Notes under the pieces: generated by a model
The model's database searches: none
Told to the model about the DNA's origin: nothing
What the model saw: the letters and a program-made list of their open reading frames with translations, nothing else
Assembly: GCA_016714125.1 (NCBI GenBank)
Contig: JADJNX010000001.1
Coordinates: 620,001-684,000 of the forward strand
Direction of reading: 5' to 3'
Source: Ignavibacteriales bacterium
GTDB taxonomy: Bacteria > Bacteroidota > Ignavibacteria > Ignavibacteriales > Ignavibacteriaceae
DNA: 64,000 nucleotides
Program-made: the position numbers and the translations under genes
Shown: positions 56,179 through 64,000 of the stretch, one piece after another
How the letters are laid out: each line of letters starts with the position of its first letter
Numbering within the stretch: the stretch's first letter is position 1

Positions 56179-59054
56179 ATGAAGACATTTGATATTTTCG
56201 ACAAGTTTGAGAAAAGACATATCGGACCTAACGAAAACGAAATTAAATTGATGATCGATGCCATCGGTGTTGATTCAGTAGATCAACTAATCGATGAAAC
56301 AATTCCCCCACATATCCGCTTAAAAGAACCCCTCCCTGAATTTGATGCTCTCTCTGAAAATGGTTTCATTGAGTATCTGAGGAGTACCGGTGAAAAAAAT
56401 AACATAACAAAATCTTACATCGGAATGGGATATTACCCCACCGTAATTCCGGCTGTGATTCTCAGAAATGTTATCGAGAATCCGGGTTGGTACACCCAAT
56501 ACACCCCGTATCAGGCAGAAATTGCCCAGGGCAGACTTGAAGCGTTGATGAATTTTCAGACAATGGTTTCCGACCTCACCTCACTTCCAATTGCAAATGC
56601 TTCCCTTCTTGATGAAGGAACTGCGGCATCTGAAGCGATGTTGATGTTTTTGCCAACAAAACCAATAAATCTGCCGTCAAATTTTTTGTTGATGAAGATA
56701 TCTTCCCACAAACTTTTGAAGTGTTAAAAACCAGAGCCATTCCCAAGAAAATTGAACTTGTAACCGGTGACTACACTAAAACAAAAATTGATGATTCCTA
56801 CTTTGGACTCATTCTCCAATACCCTTCGGGTAATGGTGAGGTTAAAGATTACAAAGAATTTATTGAAAAAGCCAAAGCTGTAAATGTCCCGACAATAGTT
56901 GCAACCGACTTAATGGCACTTGCGCTTTTAACACCTCCCGGTGAGTTTGGTGCCGAAGTGGCAGTGGGCTCTTCACAAAGATTTGGCGTCCCAATGGGAT
57001 ATGGCGGACCACATGCAGCCTTTTTTGCCTGTACAGATAAATATAAACGCGTCATCCCCGGCAGGATTATCGGTGCATCTACCGACTCCGCCGGAAACCT
57101 CGCTTACAGAATGGCTCTCCAAACCCGTGAACAACATATCAGAAGAGAAAAAGCCACAAGTAATATCTGTACTGCCCAGGTTCTCCTCGCGATCACTGCT
57201 TCAATGTATGCAGTTTATCACGGTGCTGAAGGGATTTATCAAATCGCTTCAAGAATCCACAGCTTCACAGGATTGTTGAATCTTGCGCTTCAGGATCTTG
57301 GATTTAAACAAACAAATAAAGAGTTTTTTGACACTCTGAATATTCAACTCGCTCCTGAACAAGCCGCTCAAGTGAGATACGAAGCTGAAAGTCTGAATAT
57401 CAATTTCCGCTATTTTGAAAACGGAAATATTGGAATCTCGCTCCACCAGACCACCAAAATAATGGATCTGATTGAGATTATTTCGATATTTACATCCGCT
57501 TTCGAGATGAATGATTTTAGTGTAAATCTTTCAGAACTAAAGGAAAATGTTCACGCTGAATTTCCTGCTCCTTTTTTCAGAAGTTCAAGTTATTTGACAC
57601 ACCCAGTATTTAAAAAATATCATTCTGAAACCGAATTTCTTCGTTATGTGAAAAAACTTGAAAACAAGGACCTTTCTTTGGCTCATTCGATGATCCCCCT
57701 CGGTTCTTGCACCATGAAATTAAATGCAACTTCCGAGATGATTGGAATTACGATGCCACAGTTTACGGCAATTCATCCTTTTGCACCTGCAAATCAGGTT
57801 GAAGGTTACAAAGTGATTATCGAAGACCTTTCGAGGCACCTCGCAGAAATCACCGGATTCCCCGGAGTTTCTCTGCAACCAAATTCGGGAGCCCAGGGTG
57901 AATATGCAGGATTAATGGTTATCAGAGAATACCTCCTAAGCCGCGGTGAAACTCAACGCGATATCGTCTTGATTCCGTCCTCCGCTCATGGAACTAACCC
58001 CGCGAGTGCTGTTATGGCAGGGATGAATGTTGTGGTTGTTGCCTGTGATGAAAATGGTAACATCGATGTTGACGATCTCAAAAAGAAGGCAGAAGAACAT
58101 AAAGACAATCTCGCAGCTCTGATGGTAACTTATCCATCAACTCATGGCGTTTTTGAAGAATCTATCATCGAAATTTGTGAAGTGATTCATAAGTTTGGTG
58201 GACAGGTTTATATGGATGGTGCCAACATGAATGCTCAGGTTGGACTCACTTCCCCTGCTACAATCGGAGCGGATGTATGTCACCTGAATCTCCATAAAAC
58301 TTTTGCAATTCCTCATGGTGGCGGTGGTCCGGGTGTAGGTCCTATCTGCTGCGCAGAGCATCTTGAACCGTTCCTTCCCTCACACTCTGTTGTTAAAACA
58401 GGTGGCGAAAATGGAGTTACGGCGATCTCTGCAGCACCATTTGGCAGTGCACTTGTTTTGATAATTTCCCTTGGCTACATTAAAATGCTCGGCTCAAAAG
58501 GATTAACAAATGCGACCAAAATTGCAATCCTCAACGCAAATTACATCAAAACCAGACTTGCCAACCACTACAAAACCCTCTATTCAGGTAATAATGGAAG
58601 AGTTGCTCATGAAATGATTCTCGATATGAGAGAATTTAAACATTCGGCTCATGTTGAAGTGGAAGATATGGCTAAAAGGTTAATGGACTACAGCTTCCAT
58701 GCACCGACGGTTTCTTTCCCTGTTGCAGGTACACTAATGGTTGAACCAACCGAAAGTGACTCACTATATGAACTCGACAGATTCATAGAAGCAATGATTA
58801 AAATCAGAGAAGAAATCGCCGAAATCGAAAACGGAAATGCCGACGGAACCGATAATGTCTTGAAAAATTCTCCTCACACCATGCAAGAACTTATTGCAGA
58901 TGAGTGGAACCACCCTTACAGCAGAGAAAAAGCGGGATATCCACTTGCATCTCTGAGATCCGGTAAATTCTGGCCCACCGTAAAAAGAGTTAACTCTGCA
59001 ATCGGTGACAGAAATCTTATATGCACCTGCACCCCAATCGAAGATTATATGTAA
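56179..59054 (+). CDS. gcvP: glycine dehydrogenase (decarboxylating), P protein, one frameshift
   Basis: PLP enzyme of the glycine cleavage system. The corrected protein is 958 residues, the long fused (alpha2) form. Start is at MKTFDIFDKFEKRHIGPNE. Motifs: KSYIGMGYYPTVIPAVILRN, YTPYQAEIAQGRLEALMNFQ, HSMIPLGSCTMKLNATSEM, and LNLHKTFAIPHGGGGPGVGP with the PLP lysine. The raw frame ends at 56727 because TTTTT at 56647-56651 should be TTTTTT; one T gives MFFANKTNKSAVKFFVDEDI and continues without break. GcvT and GcvH genes are not nearby. A terminator follows. Confidence 0.96.
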
Positions 59055-59073
59055 TCTTCAAATTATTGTAATC

Positions 59074-59106
59074 AAAAAGGCTGTCTCAAAAGGGCAGCCT
59101 TTTTAT
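59074..59106 (+). terminator. rho-independent terminator after gcvP
   Basis: AAAAAGGCTG (59074-59083) pairs with CAGCCTTTTT (59095-59104) around a TCTCAAAAGGG-type loop. The same GGCTG/CAGCC core occurs at 5410-5450 and 48131-48162. Confidence 0.85.
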
Positions 59107-59177
59107 ATCTCCCCCTTTATAACACAATTTTAATCCTGCTTAATTATTATATTTGAATTTTAATTTGGAGCAAAGCC

Positions 59178-59605
59178 ATGGAAATTTGCGCACTTCTTAA
59201 ATCTGCGAAACATATCTGTATTGTCGGCATTTCCGATAAACCGGGAAGAGACAGTGGAAGAATAGCCCTCATGCTCAAAAAGAGGGTTATCATGTCACTG
59301 GTATCCACCCTACACTTACTGAATTTGCGGGAATCAAGGTTTACCCAGCCCTGATCGATGTTCCCGGAGATATCGATATCGTTGATGTTTTTATGAACTC
59401 TTCCAGAATACCACAAATAATTGACGATGTGCTGGCTGTAAATCCCAAAACTCTTTGGCTCCAACTCGGAATCAGGAATGATGAAGCAGTGGCACCTTGT
59501 GTTGAAGCCGGAATTAACGTAATTCCAGATACTTGTATAGCAATTGAATACAGATTTTGTGCTGCTTCCAATAAAACTGATGATAATGCCGGAACAACTA
59601 CTTGA
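59178..59605 (+). CDS. CoA-binding protein (YccU family), one frameshift
   Basis: A 142-residue Rossmann protein of the succinyl-CoA-ligase-like CoA-binding family. ATG 59178 has GGAG upstream. It reads MEICALLKSAKHICIVGISD KPGRDSGRIALMLKK, then the raw frame breaks. Restoring one A in the A5 run (59277-59281) gives EGYHVTGIHPTLTEFAGIKV YPALIDVPGDIDIVDVFMNS and so on to NVIPDTCIAIEYR. Its role is not known. The stop TGA overlaps the TTG start of the BamA-like gene. Confidence 0.87.
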
Positions 59606-60915
59606 TTAAATATTCCCGCTTCCTGGTTGTTTTATTTTTTATATCAGTTCCTTTATTTGGTCAATCTTATCTCCCTTCATCGGAGATTGTTGTTGACTCA
59701 ATAAGTATTAGAGGAAATTCAATCACTGATAGTGATATAATTCTGGCTGAATTAACATTCGATAGAGGTGATCTCGTCGATTCTCTTGTACTCGAATTCA
59801 ACAGAAAAAGGATTTATAGCCTCCAGCTCTTTACCTCTGTTGAAATGTTAATCTTTCAAAAAGATTCCTTAAACCATCTGGTAATTGATGTAAGGGAAAG
59901 CTGGTATATCTACCCGATCCCATTCATCGACAGAAATGACAAAGACTGGACCAAACTTTCTTATGGTCTCGATCTTAAAATATTTAATTTCCGCGGGCGA
60001 AATGAACTCCTCTCCGCCAAAGTAAAACTTGGCTATGACCCGGGCTATTCTCTCTTTTACAATATTCCATACCTCTTCAGAGATGAAAAAATTTCACTCC
60101 AGACAGATTTCAGTTATTCAACTCGAAAAAGTAAAAGTGATGTCGCAGATATCCTCTATGGTGAATCTTTTAAACAGGAAGTTTTTAGAGCGGTTATCTC
60201 TGTCGGAAAAAGGATCTCTCTCTTCCACAGGATATCTGTCTTTGGTGGATTTAACTACATCGAAACTCCAAGATATGTCAGGGGTGTAAACGCCACAACC
60301 TCCAATATCGACCGATACGGATTTGCAGGCATCAGATATAATTACGACACAAGAAACCTGAACATCGCCCCGACGGATGGAATATTTTTCTCAACCGAAT
60401 ATACCCACAAAGGTTTTGGGAACAGTGAAGTTGATTATGGCATCTATAACTTCGATTTCAGGGAATACAGAAAAATTTCCGGTATCGTTCATGCCAAATG
60501 GAGAATCGCTCTCAGAGAGGCTTTTGGGAAAGGTATCCCCTACTACGATATCTCAATCCTCGGTGTTGACGACAGGGTAAGAGGTCACTACAACACAAAA
60601 CTTGAAGGTAACGGGATGATTACAACTTTCTTTGAAACCTATTTTAACATCCTCGACGAATTCCCGCTCGAATTTAAACTTCCGATTGTGCCACGAAGCC
60701 TCACCCGTTATAAAATCAATTTTGGCTTTCAGTTTTTTATGGATGCAGGAATCTCCCGTCAATCAGGCAGTGGTTACAATTTTCGTGACATGCAAAGAGG
60801 ATATGGATTTGGTATAACCCTTGCCGTTCTCCCCTACAATATCGCCAGAGCTGAAATCGCTTTTAATGAAGAAGGTAAATCACAAATAATTCTTGACATT
60901 GGACTCTCTTTTTAA
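59602..60915 (+). CDS. BamA/TamA-like outer-membrane barrel protein
   Basis: A 437-residue exported protein with signal peptide (RFLVVLFFISVPLFGQ), one POTRA-like domain at residues 28-95 (VVDSISIRGNSITDSDIILA) and a surface-antigen-type beta barrel from about 130 to the end, finishing with FQ-type strands IILDIGLSF. The single POTRA and the small barrel are shorter than BamA, closer to the TamA/D15-like small form. Start is TTG at 59602, overlapping the previous stop; 23 bases overlap RNase H downstream. Role in barrel assembly or lipid export is inferred from the family. Confidence 0.83.
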   Translation: MIKYSRFLVVLFFISVPLFGQSYLPSSEIVVDSISIRGNSITDSDIILAELTFDRGDLVDSLVLEFNRKRIYSLQLFTSVEMLIFQKDSLNHLVIDVRESWYIYPIPFIDRNDKDWTKLSYGLDLKIFNFRGRNELLSAKVKLGYDPGYSLFYNIPYLFRDEKISLQTDFSYSTRKSKSDVADILYGESFKQEVFRAVISVGKRISLFHRISVFGGFNYIETPRYVRGVNATTSNIDRYGFAGIRYNYDTRNLNIAPTDGIFFSTEYTHKGFGNSEVDYGIYNFDFREYRKISGIVHAKWRIALREAFGKGIPYYDISILGVDDRVRGHYNTKLEGNGMITTFFETYFNILDEFPLEFKLPIVPRSLTRYKINFGFQFFMDAGISRQSGSGYNFRDMQRGYGFGITLAVLPYNIARAEIAFNEEGKSQIILDIGLSF

Positions 60916-61684
60916 TTTGGAAAACCCCTATAAAGATATTCTCCTCGCCAAGTGTGATGAGATTGGTCAACTTTTGGCATCTGAAATCCACAAACTGGAT
61001 GTCCCCTTTACCGTAAGTTCTGCCATTAATGAAAAAAACATTTATCACGCAATACTTTCAGTGGAAACCGCAGGTAAAAAAATTGGGGCTGTAAATGTCT
61101 GGTTCAGTCCTAAAAAAAACAGTTTTAAGATTACAACTGACAAAACAAAGGATGAAATTCTCTCAAAGATTTATTCATCCCTTGAAGTCACCTCTCCCAT
61201 CGCAGTTGCACATACAACAGACCTTTCAGGATACCACATCTTCACCGACGGTTCCTTCAACGGGAAAAGGGCAGCCTGGGCTTATGTCATCCTGAAAGAT
61301 GGTAAAAAACTTTCCAATGCATCCGGAGTAATCGAAGACCCCCAACATCGATCATCTTATCAGATCATCGGTGAATTCACCGCAATTATTGAAGCGTTAA
61401 AAAAGTGTGACAGCCTGAATATTGTGTCTGTTACTCTCCATTACGATCTTGATCTGGCAGGTAAAATCGCCACCGGCAGATATAATGCAAAAGCTCCCGT
61501 GTCACAATTTTATCTAAATGCTCTCAAGAATGTTAAAGTTGTCGTCACCTGGAACAAGGTAAAAGCCCATTCGGGGGTTGAATGGAACGAATATGTTGAT
61601 AAACTCGCAACCCGTGTCCTCTCCCCTAAAACCAATCTCTCCCTCGACGAACTCTTTGAACAAGAGTTTCATACAAATTCCTGA
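60893..61684 (+). CDS. ribonuclease H-family protein with extra N-terminal domain
   Basis: Residues 110-250 hold a complete RNase HI fold: IFTDGSFNGKRAAWAYVIL (Asp), IGEFTAIIEALKKC (Glu), LHYDLDLAGKIA (Asp), NKVKAHSGVEWNEYVDKLAT (His and final Asp). All catalytic positions appear conserved. The first 100 residues, with GAVNVWFSPKKNSFKITTD, form a separate module that may bind nucleic acid; I cannot name it. The start is uncertain: TTG at 60893 or 60899 lies inside the BamA-like gene. Confidence 0.85.
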   Translation: MTLDSLFNLENPYKDILLAKCDEIGQLLASEIHKLDVPFTVSSAINEKNIYHAILSVETAGKKIGAVNVWFSPKKNSFKITTDKTKDEILSKIYSSLEVTSPIAVAHTTDLSGYHIFTDGSFNGKRAAWAYVILKDGKKLSNASGVIEDPQHRSSYQIIGEFTAIIEALKKCDSLNIVSVTLHYDLDLAGKIATGRYNAKAPVSQFYLNALKNVKVVVTWNKVKAHSGVEWNEYVDKLATRVLSPKTNLSLDELFEQEFHTNS

Positions 61685-61703
61685 CCCTTCAGAAGGGCTT
61701 TTA
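61683..61703 (+). terminator. probable terminator after RNase H gene
   Basis: CCCTTCAGAAGGGC followed by TTTT (61685-61702) forms a short GC stem directly beyond the stop codon. Confidence 0.6.
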
Positions 61704-61775
61704 AATTCCTTGATTTTTTGTGGAACTTTTTGCCGTTTTATTTTGTCTAATACATTAGGATGGGCTAAAGTTTGT

Positions 61776-61815
61776 GATAGAGGTAACATTTATGTGTTAT
61801 AACCTCTTTTTTTTA
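61776..61815 (+). terminator. second hairpin with eight-T tail in the intergenic region
   Basis: AGAGGTAACA and TGTTATAACCTCT (61779-61807) pair with a small bulge and are followed by T8. Between this and the RNase H terminator about 75 bases have no ORF; a small transcript is possible. The rest of 61816-61984 is AT-rich leader for the next gene, with GGAG six bases before its ATG. Confidence 0.6.
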
Positions 61816-61984
61816 ACTTTCATTTTGGTATTATCAAAAAAAACCGTAAATTTTCAAGAAAAAAATGGAGTCTTTTATATTTCTTAGCTACACAATTGAT
61901 TAATAACGACGGTACTGCCATAGTTGCACCAAATGTTACATTTTGCGTTTATTAATATTTATTCACTAATTCGTTGGAGTAGCG

Positions 61985-62233
61985 ATGAAAAGCGTATTAG
62001 CAAAAATCGAAAACCCATTATCTGATCTTATATCAGACGAAATCTATGAACTTCTTTCAAGTCACAGTTTAATTGATGAGAAAGCTGTTCGCGATTATCA
62101 GATCAGAAAGAAATTCAAACAATTGAGAGCCGGTAAGGTTTCCGCCGGAGATGCTATCGATACTATTCGTGAGGAGTATCCTTACTTACAGTTTGATACA
62201 ATCCGTAAGATTGTTTACCAGATAAGCAAGTAA
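61985..62233 (+). CDS. small conserved-looking protein, 82 aa
   Basis: An 82-residue, highly charged, helical protein with no signal peptide or cysteines: EIYELLSSHSLIDEKAVRDY, then QIRKKFKQLRAGKVSAGDAI and DTIREEYPYLQFDTIRKIVY. The pattern of basic and acidic residues suggests binding of nucleic acid or a protein partner. GGAG at 61974-61977 supports the ATG. I do not recognise the family. Confidence 0.75.
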   Translation: MKSVLAKIENPLSDLISDEIYELLSSHSLIDEKAVRDYQIRKKFKQLRAGKVSAGDAIDTIREEYPYLQFDTIRKIVYQISK

Positions 62234-62349
62234 AACTCAATTTAACATTTGTTTTATATCCCTGTCTTGTATATATTGCCCAGGTGATTGAAATTTATTT
62301 GTTATAGTTTTGTTCATCAGTTCTTCCCCTGACTGGTGAACCACTTAAG

Positions 62350-62382
62350 TTGCCCGGTAATTCCCATTGCCGGGCTTTTTAT
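62350..62382 (+). terminator. rho-independent terminator after the 82-aa gene
   Basis: GCCCGG (62352-62357) and CCGGGC (62370-62375) with TTTTT after. The stretch 62234-62401 contains only this and a leader. Confidence 0.78.
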
Positions 62383-62401
62383 AATTATCAGGAATCTGAA
62401 C

Positions 62402-62689
62402 ATGGCAAAAAAAGTACAAGGAAGAACAGCCCCTAAGCAACCTCCCTTGTGGAAGAACCCTTCCCCATTTAAAATCTATTTTGACTCAACTAACTATATC
62501 CTTCTCGCTGCCGGATTGGTTGCCCTAATAATCGGTTTTGTGCTCCTTTCTCAAAAACCATGGGATTCACCCTCGGCACTTGTAACCGCACCGTTAGTGC
62601 TGATCGCAGCTTACATCGTAATTTTACCCGCTGCAATTCTCTTTAGATCAAAACCAAAACACCCCGTAGAAACCAAAGAGCAGCAGTGA
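62402..62689 (+). CDS. small membrane protein, DUF3098-like
   Basis: A 95-residue protein from the ATG at 62402 (MAKKVQGRTAPKQPPLWKN), a basic start followed by two membrane helices: STNYILLAAGLVALIIGFVL and SALVTAPLVLIAAYIVILPA. The NYILL-G-IIGF arrangement resembles DUF3098. An earlier in-frame ATG at 62336 lies inside the preceding terminator region and is unlikely. One base separates it from the EutN-like gene, suggesting coupling. Confidence 0.68.
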   Translation: MAKKVQGRTAPKQPPLWKNPSPFKIYFDSTNYILLAAGLVALIIGFVLLSQKPWDSPSALVTAPLVLIAAYIVILPAAILFRSKPKHPVETKEQQ

Positions 62690-62690
62690 T

Positions 62691-62966
62691 ATGTTCCTTG
62701 CCAGAGTGCATGGGAATGTAGTTTCCTCTGTAAAAAACAAGGAATTAAACGGACAGAAACTCCTGCTCGTCAGGAAGATCGACCTCGATGGCTCATATAT
62801 GGATGAAAAAGACATTATTGCCATCGATTTTTCGTCTGCAGGTCCCGGTGACATCGTAATGGTAACACAAGAAGGTGATGCCGTTCAGCAAATTATTCAA
62901 AACAAAAAATCCCCAGTCCACACGATTATTGTTGGTATCGTGGACAAAATATCCGTAACCGCATAA
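62691..62966 (+). CDS. EutN/CcmL-family microcompartment vertex-type protein
   Basis: A 91-residue protein matching the pentameric vertex family: MFLARVHGNVVSSVKNKELN, GQKLLLVRKIDLDG, AIDFSSAGPGDIVMVTQEGD and HTIIVGIVDKISV, the strand pattern and GxGD loop of EutN/CcmL. In bacterial microcompartments such pentamers close the icosahedral corners. No BMC-domain shell protein or microcompartment enzyme is in the window; the neighbours are a small membrane protein and dprA. A role outside microcompartments is possible. Confidence 0.85.
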   Translation: MFLARVHGNVVSSVKNKELNGQKLLLVRKIDLDGSYMDEKDIIAIDFSSAGPGDIVMVTQEGDAVQQIIQNKKSPVHTIIVGIVDKISVTA

Positions 62967-62973
62967 AAGTTAT

Positions 62974-64000
62974 ATGCAGTCGATTCCCCTCGAAGAATAT
63001 GTTGCTCTCCGTCGATTATTAAACTGCAAACATATCGGAATTGTGCGTCTTCGCTCAATGATTGATGCCATCGGTTCCGGAACTCAACTGATCGACACAC
63101 CACCCAAAAACCTCCTTCATATCGAAAAAATGACTGATCTTGTAATCAAAGGTTTTATTGAGGGAGCAAAAAATGGTGACAACGATGCCGATTACAAAAA
63201 GAATATGAATATGTAACTTCAATTACGGGTTCAATTCTTGCCTATGGACAGCCGGGTTACCCCTCTTCCCTTTCAAATATCTACGATCCACCCATTCTGC
63301 TTTATGTGGTTGGTGATTTGATTGAACAGGATAAAAAGGCACTTGCAATTGTCGGGTCCAGAACACCATCACCTTATGGCACAAAAACCGCTTCCGATTT
63401 TAGTCGTGATCTTGTTAATGAAGGTTTTACTGTTATAAGTGGACTTGCCAGAGGGATCGACACAACCGCCCACAAAGCTGCACTTTCAGCCGGTGGAAGA
63501 ACAATTGCCGTTCTCGGCAGTGGATTTAAAAACATTTATCCCTCCGAAAACAAAAAACTTGCAAAAGATATCAGTACCTCAGGTGCAGTTATCACTGAAT
63601 TTGCCCCAGACACAAAACCCGATGCAATAAATTTCCCTGCAAGAAACAGAATTATCAGTGGTCTTTCTCTCGGTTCACTTATCGTTGAAACTGCAGAAAA
63701 AGGAGGTGCCCTCCACACTGCCGCCTTTGCAATTGATCAGGGGAGAGAAGTTTTTGCAATCCCCGGAAATATCAACTCACTAAAATCTGGTGGGACAAAC
63801 AGGCTGATCCAGGATGGAAATGCAAAACTTGTTCTGAATGTCGCCGATATTCTGATAGAGTTTAAGATTGTCCCTAAATCAACTCCTGAACCCACACCGG
63901 TTATACAACTCTCCGAACTCTCAATGTTTGAAGAGAAAATTTATACCACTATTGGCTTTGAACCGTTACATATCGACCAGATATCCGGTATTACGGGACT
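62974..64000 (+). CDS. dprA: DNA processing protein DprA, 3' end outside window, one frameshift
   Basis: DprA loads RecA on incoming single-stranded DNA in transformation. The N-terminal part (MQSIPLEEYVALRRLLNCKH IGIVRLRS) is a SAM/HhH-like domain; it breaks after DADYKKN at A5 (63196-63200). One more A gives KKEYEYVTSITGSILAYGQP GYPSSL, followed by the Rossmann core IVGSRTPSPYGTK, GFTVISGLARGIDTTAHKAA, GRTIAVLGSG, INFPARNRIISGLS and VFAIPGNINS LKSGGTNRLI. The C-terminus runs past base 64000. It follows the EutN-like gene by seven bases. Confidence 0.93.

Overview
The window looks like a chromosomal segment of a Gram-negative bacterium of the Bacteroidota/Chlorobiota lineage, most probably Ignavibacteria-like. 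The indicators are type IX secretion (T9SS) type A C-terminal sorting domains (for example NYPNPFNPTT at the end of the 27086-28894 protein), a GWxTD-domain lipoprotein-like protein, a PorV/UPF0164-type barrel, a TonB-dependent receptor with a carboxypeptidase-regulatory domain, bactofilin, and an ATP synthase operon that lacks atpD and atpC. No phage, insertion sequence, CRISPR array, rRNA or tRNA gene was recognised; the content is mostly housekeeping and envelope genes.

Layout. 1-4.1 kb (+): adenosine deaminase, a small unknown gene, urocanate hydratase and a SerA-type dehydrogenase, followed by a terminator and a cluster of REP-like hairpin repeats. 4.65-5.4 kb (-): an MqnA-like protein. 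5.4-19.4 kb (-): one almost gapless block of 19 genes running from a GWxTD protein through lipid A/LPS enzymes, a YrdC-family protein, a coiled-coil membrane protein, bactofilin, two AtpI/AtpZ-type proteins, atpBEFHAG, ffh, rpsP, khpA, rimM, trmD and rplS. 19.4-28.9 kb (-): an outer-membrane/T9SS cassette (PorV-like barrel, 1191-residue T9SS cargo, TonB-dependent receptor, second T9SS cargo). 29.3-30.4 kb (-): thioredoxin and a FabL-like reductase. 30.5-44.2 kb (-): a second compact block with dnaE, dut, a Wzx-like flippase, nadC, a thioesterase, accA and five glycan-assembly genes, one of them a GT2/sugar-phosphate transferase fusion. 44.4-48 kb: lipoprotein, SPOR-like exported protein, cysteine synthase, second YrdC paralogue. 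48.2-53.2 kb (-): ahcY, metK, sugar nucleotidyltransferase, GT39-type membrane glycosyltransferase. 53.2-64 kb: FabK/nitronate monooxygenase-like, an M3 peptidase without its zinc motif (-), gcvP, CoA-binding protein, BamA-like barrel, RNase H, small proteins, a lone EutN/CcmL-type protein and dprA, which runs off the end.

A pervasive property of this sequence is small indels: I count 15 in 13 conserved genes (12 single-base losses, 2 single-base gains in G runs, one 2-base loss in a repeat), mostly in short homopolymers, and restoring each one gives a full-length family member. This points to sequencing or assembly error rather than gene decay, and I annotate these loci as single genes with the indel located.

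The most interesting biology is (i) the TonB receptor / large T9SS cargo / PorV-like cassette with no SusD, a candidate surface complex; (ii) the M3 peptidase that has lost about 115 residues including HExxH in frame; (iii) the GT2 plus degenerate sugar-transferase fusion; (iv) the isolated EutN/CcmL-family gene beside dprA; and (v) the hairpin repeats at 4.2-4.4 kb, which show compensatory base changes.
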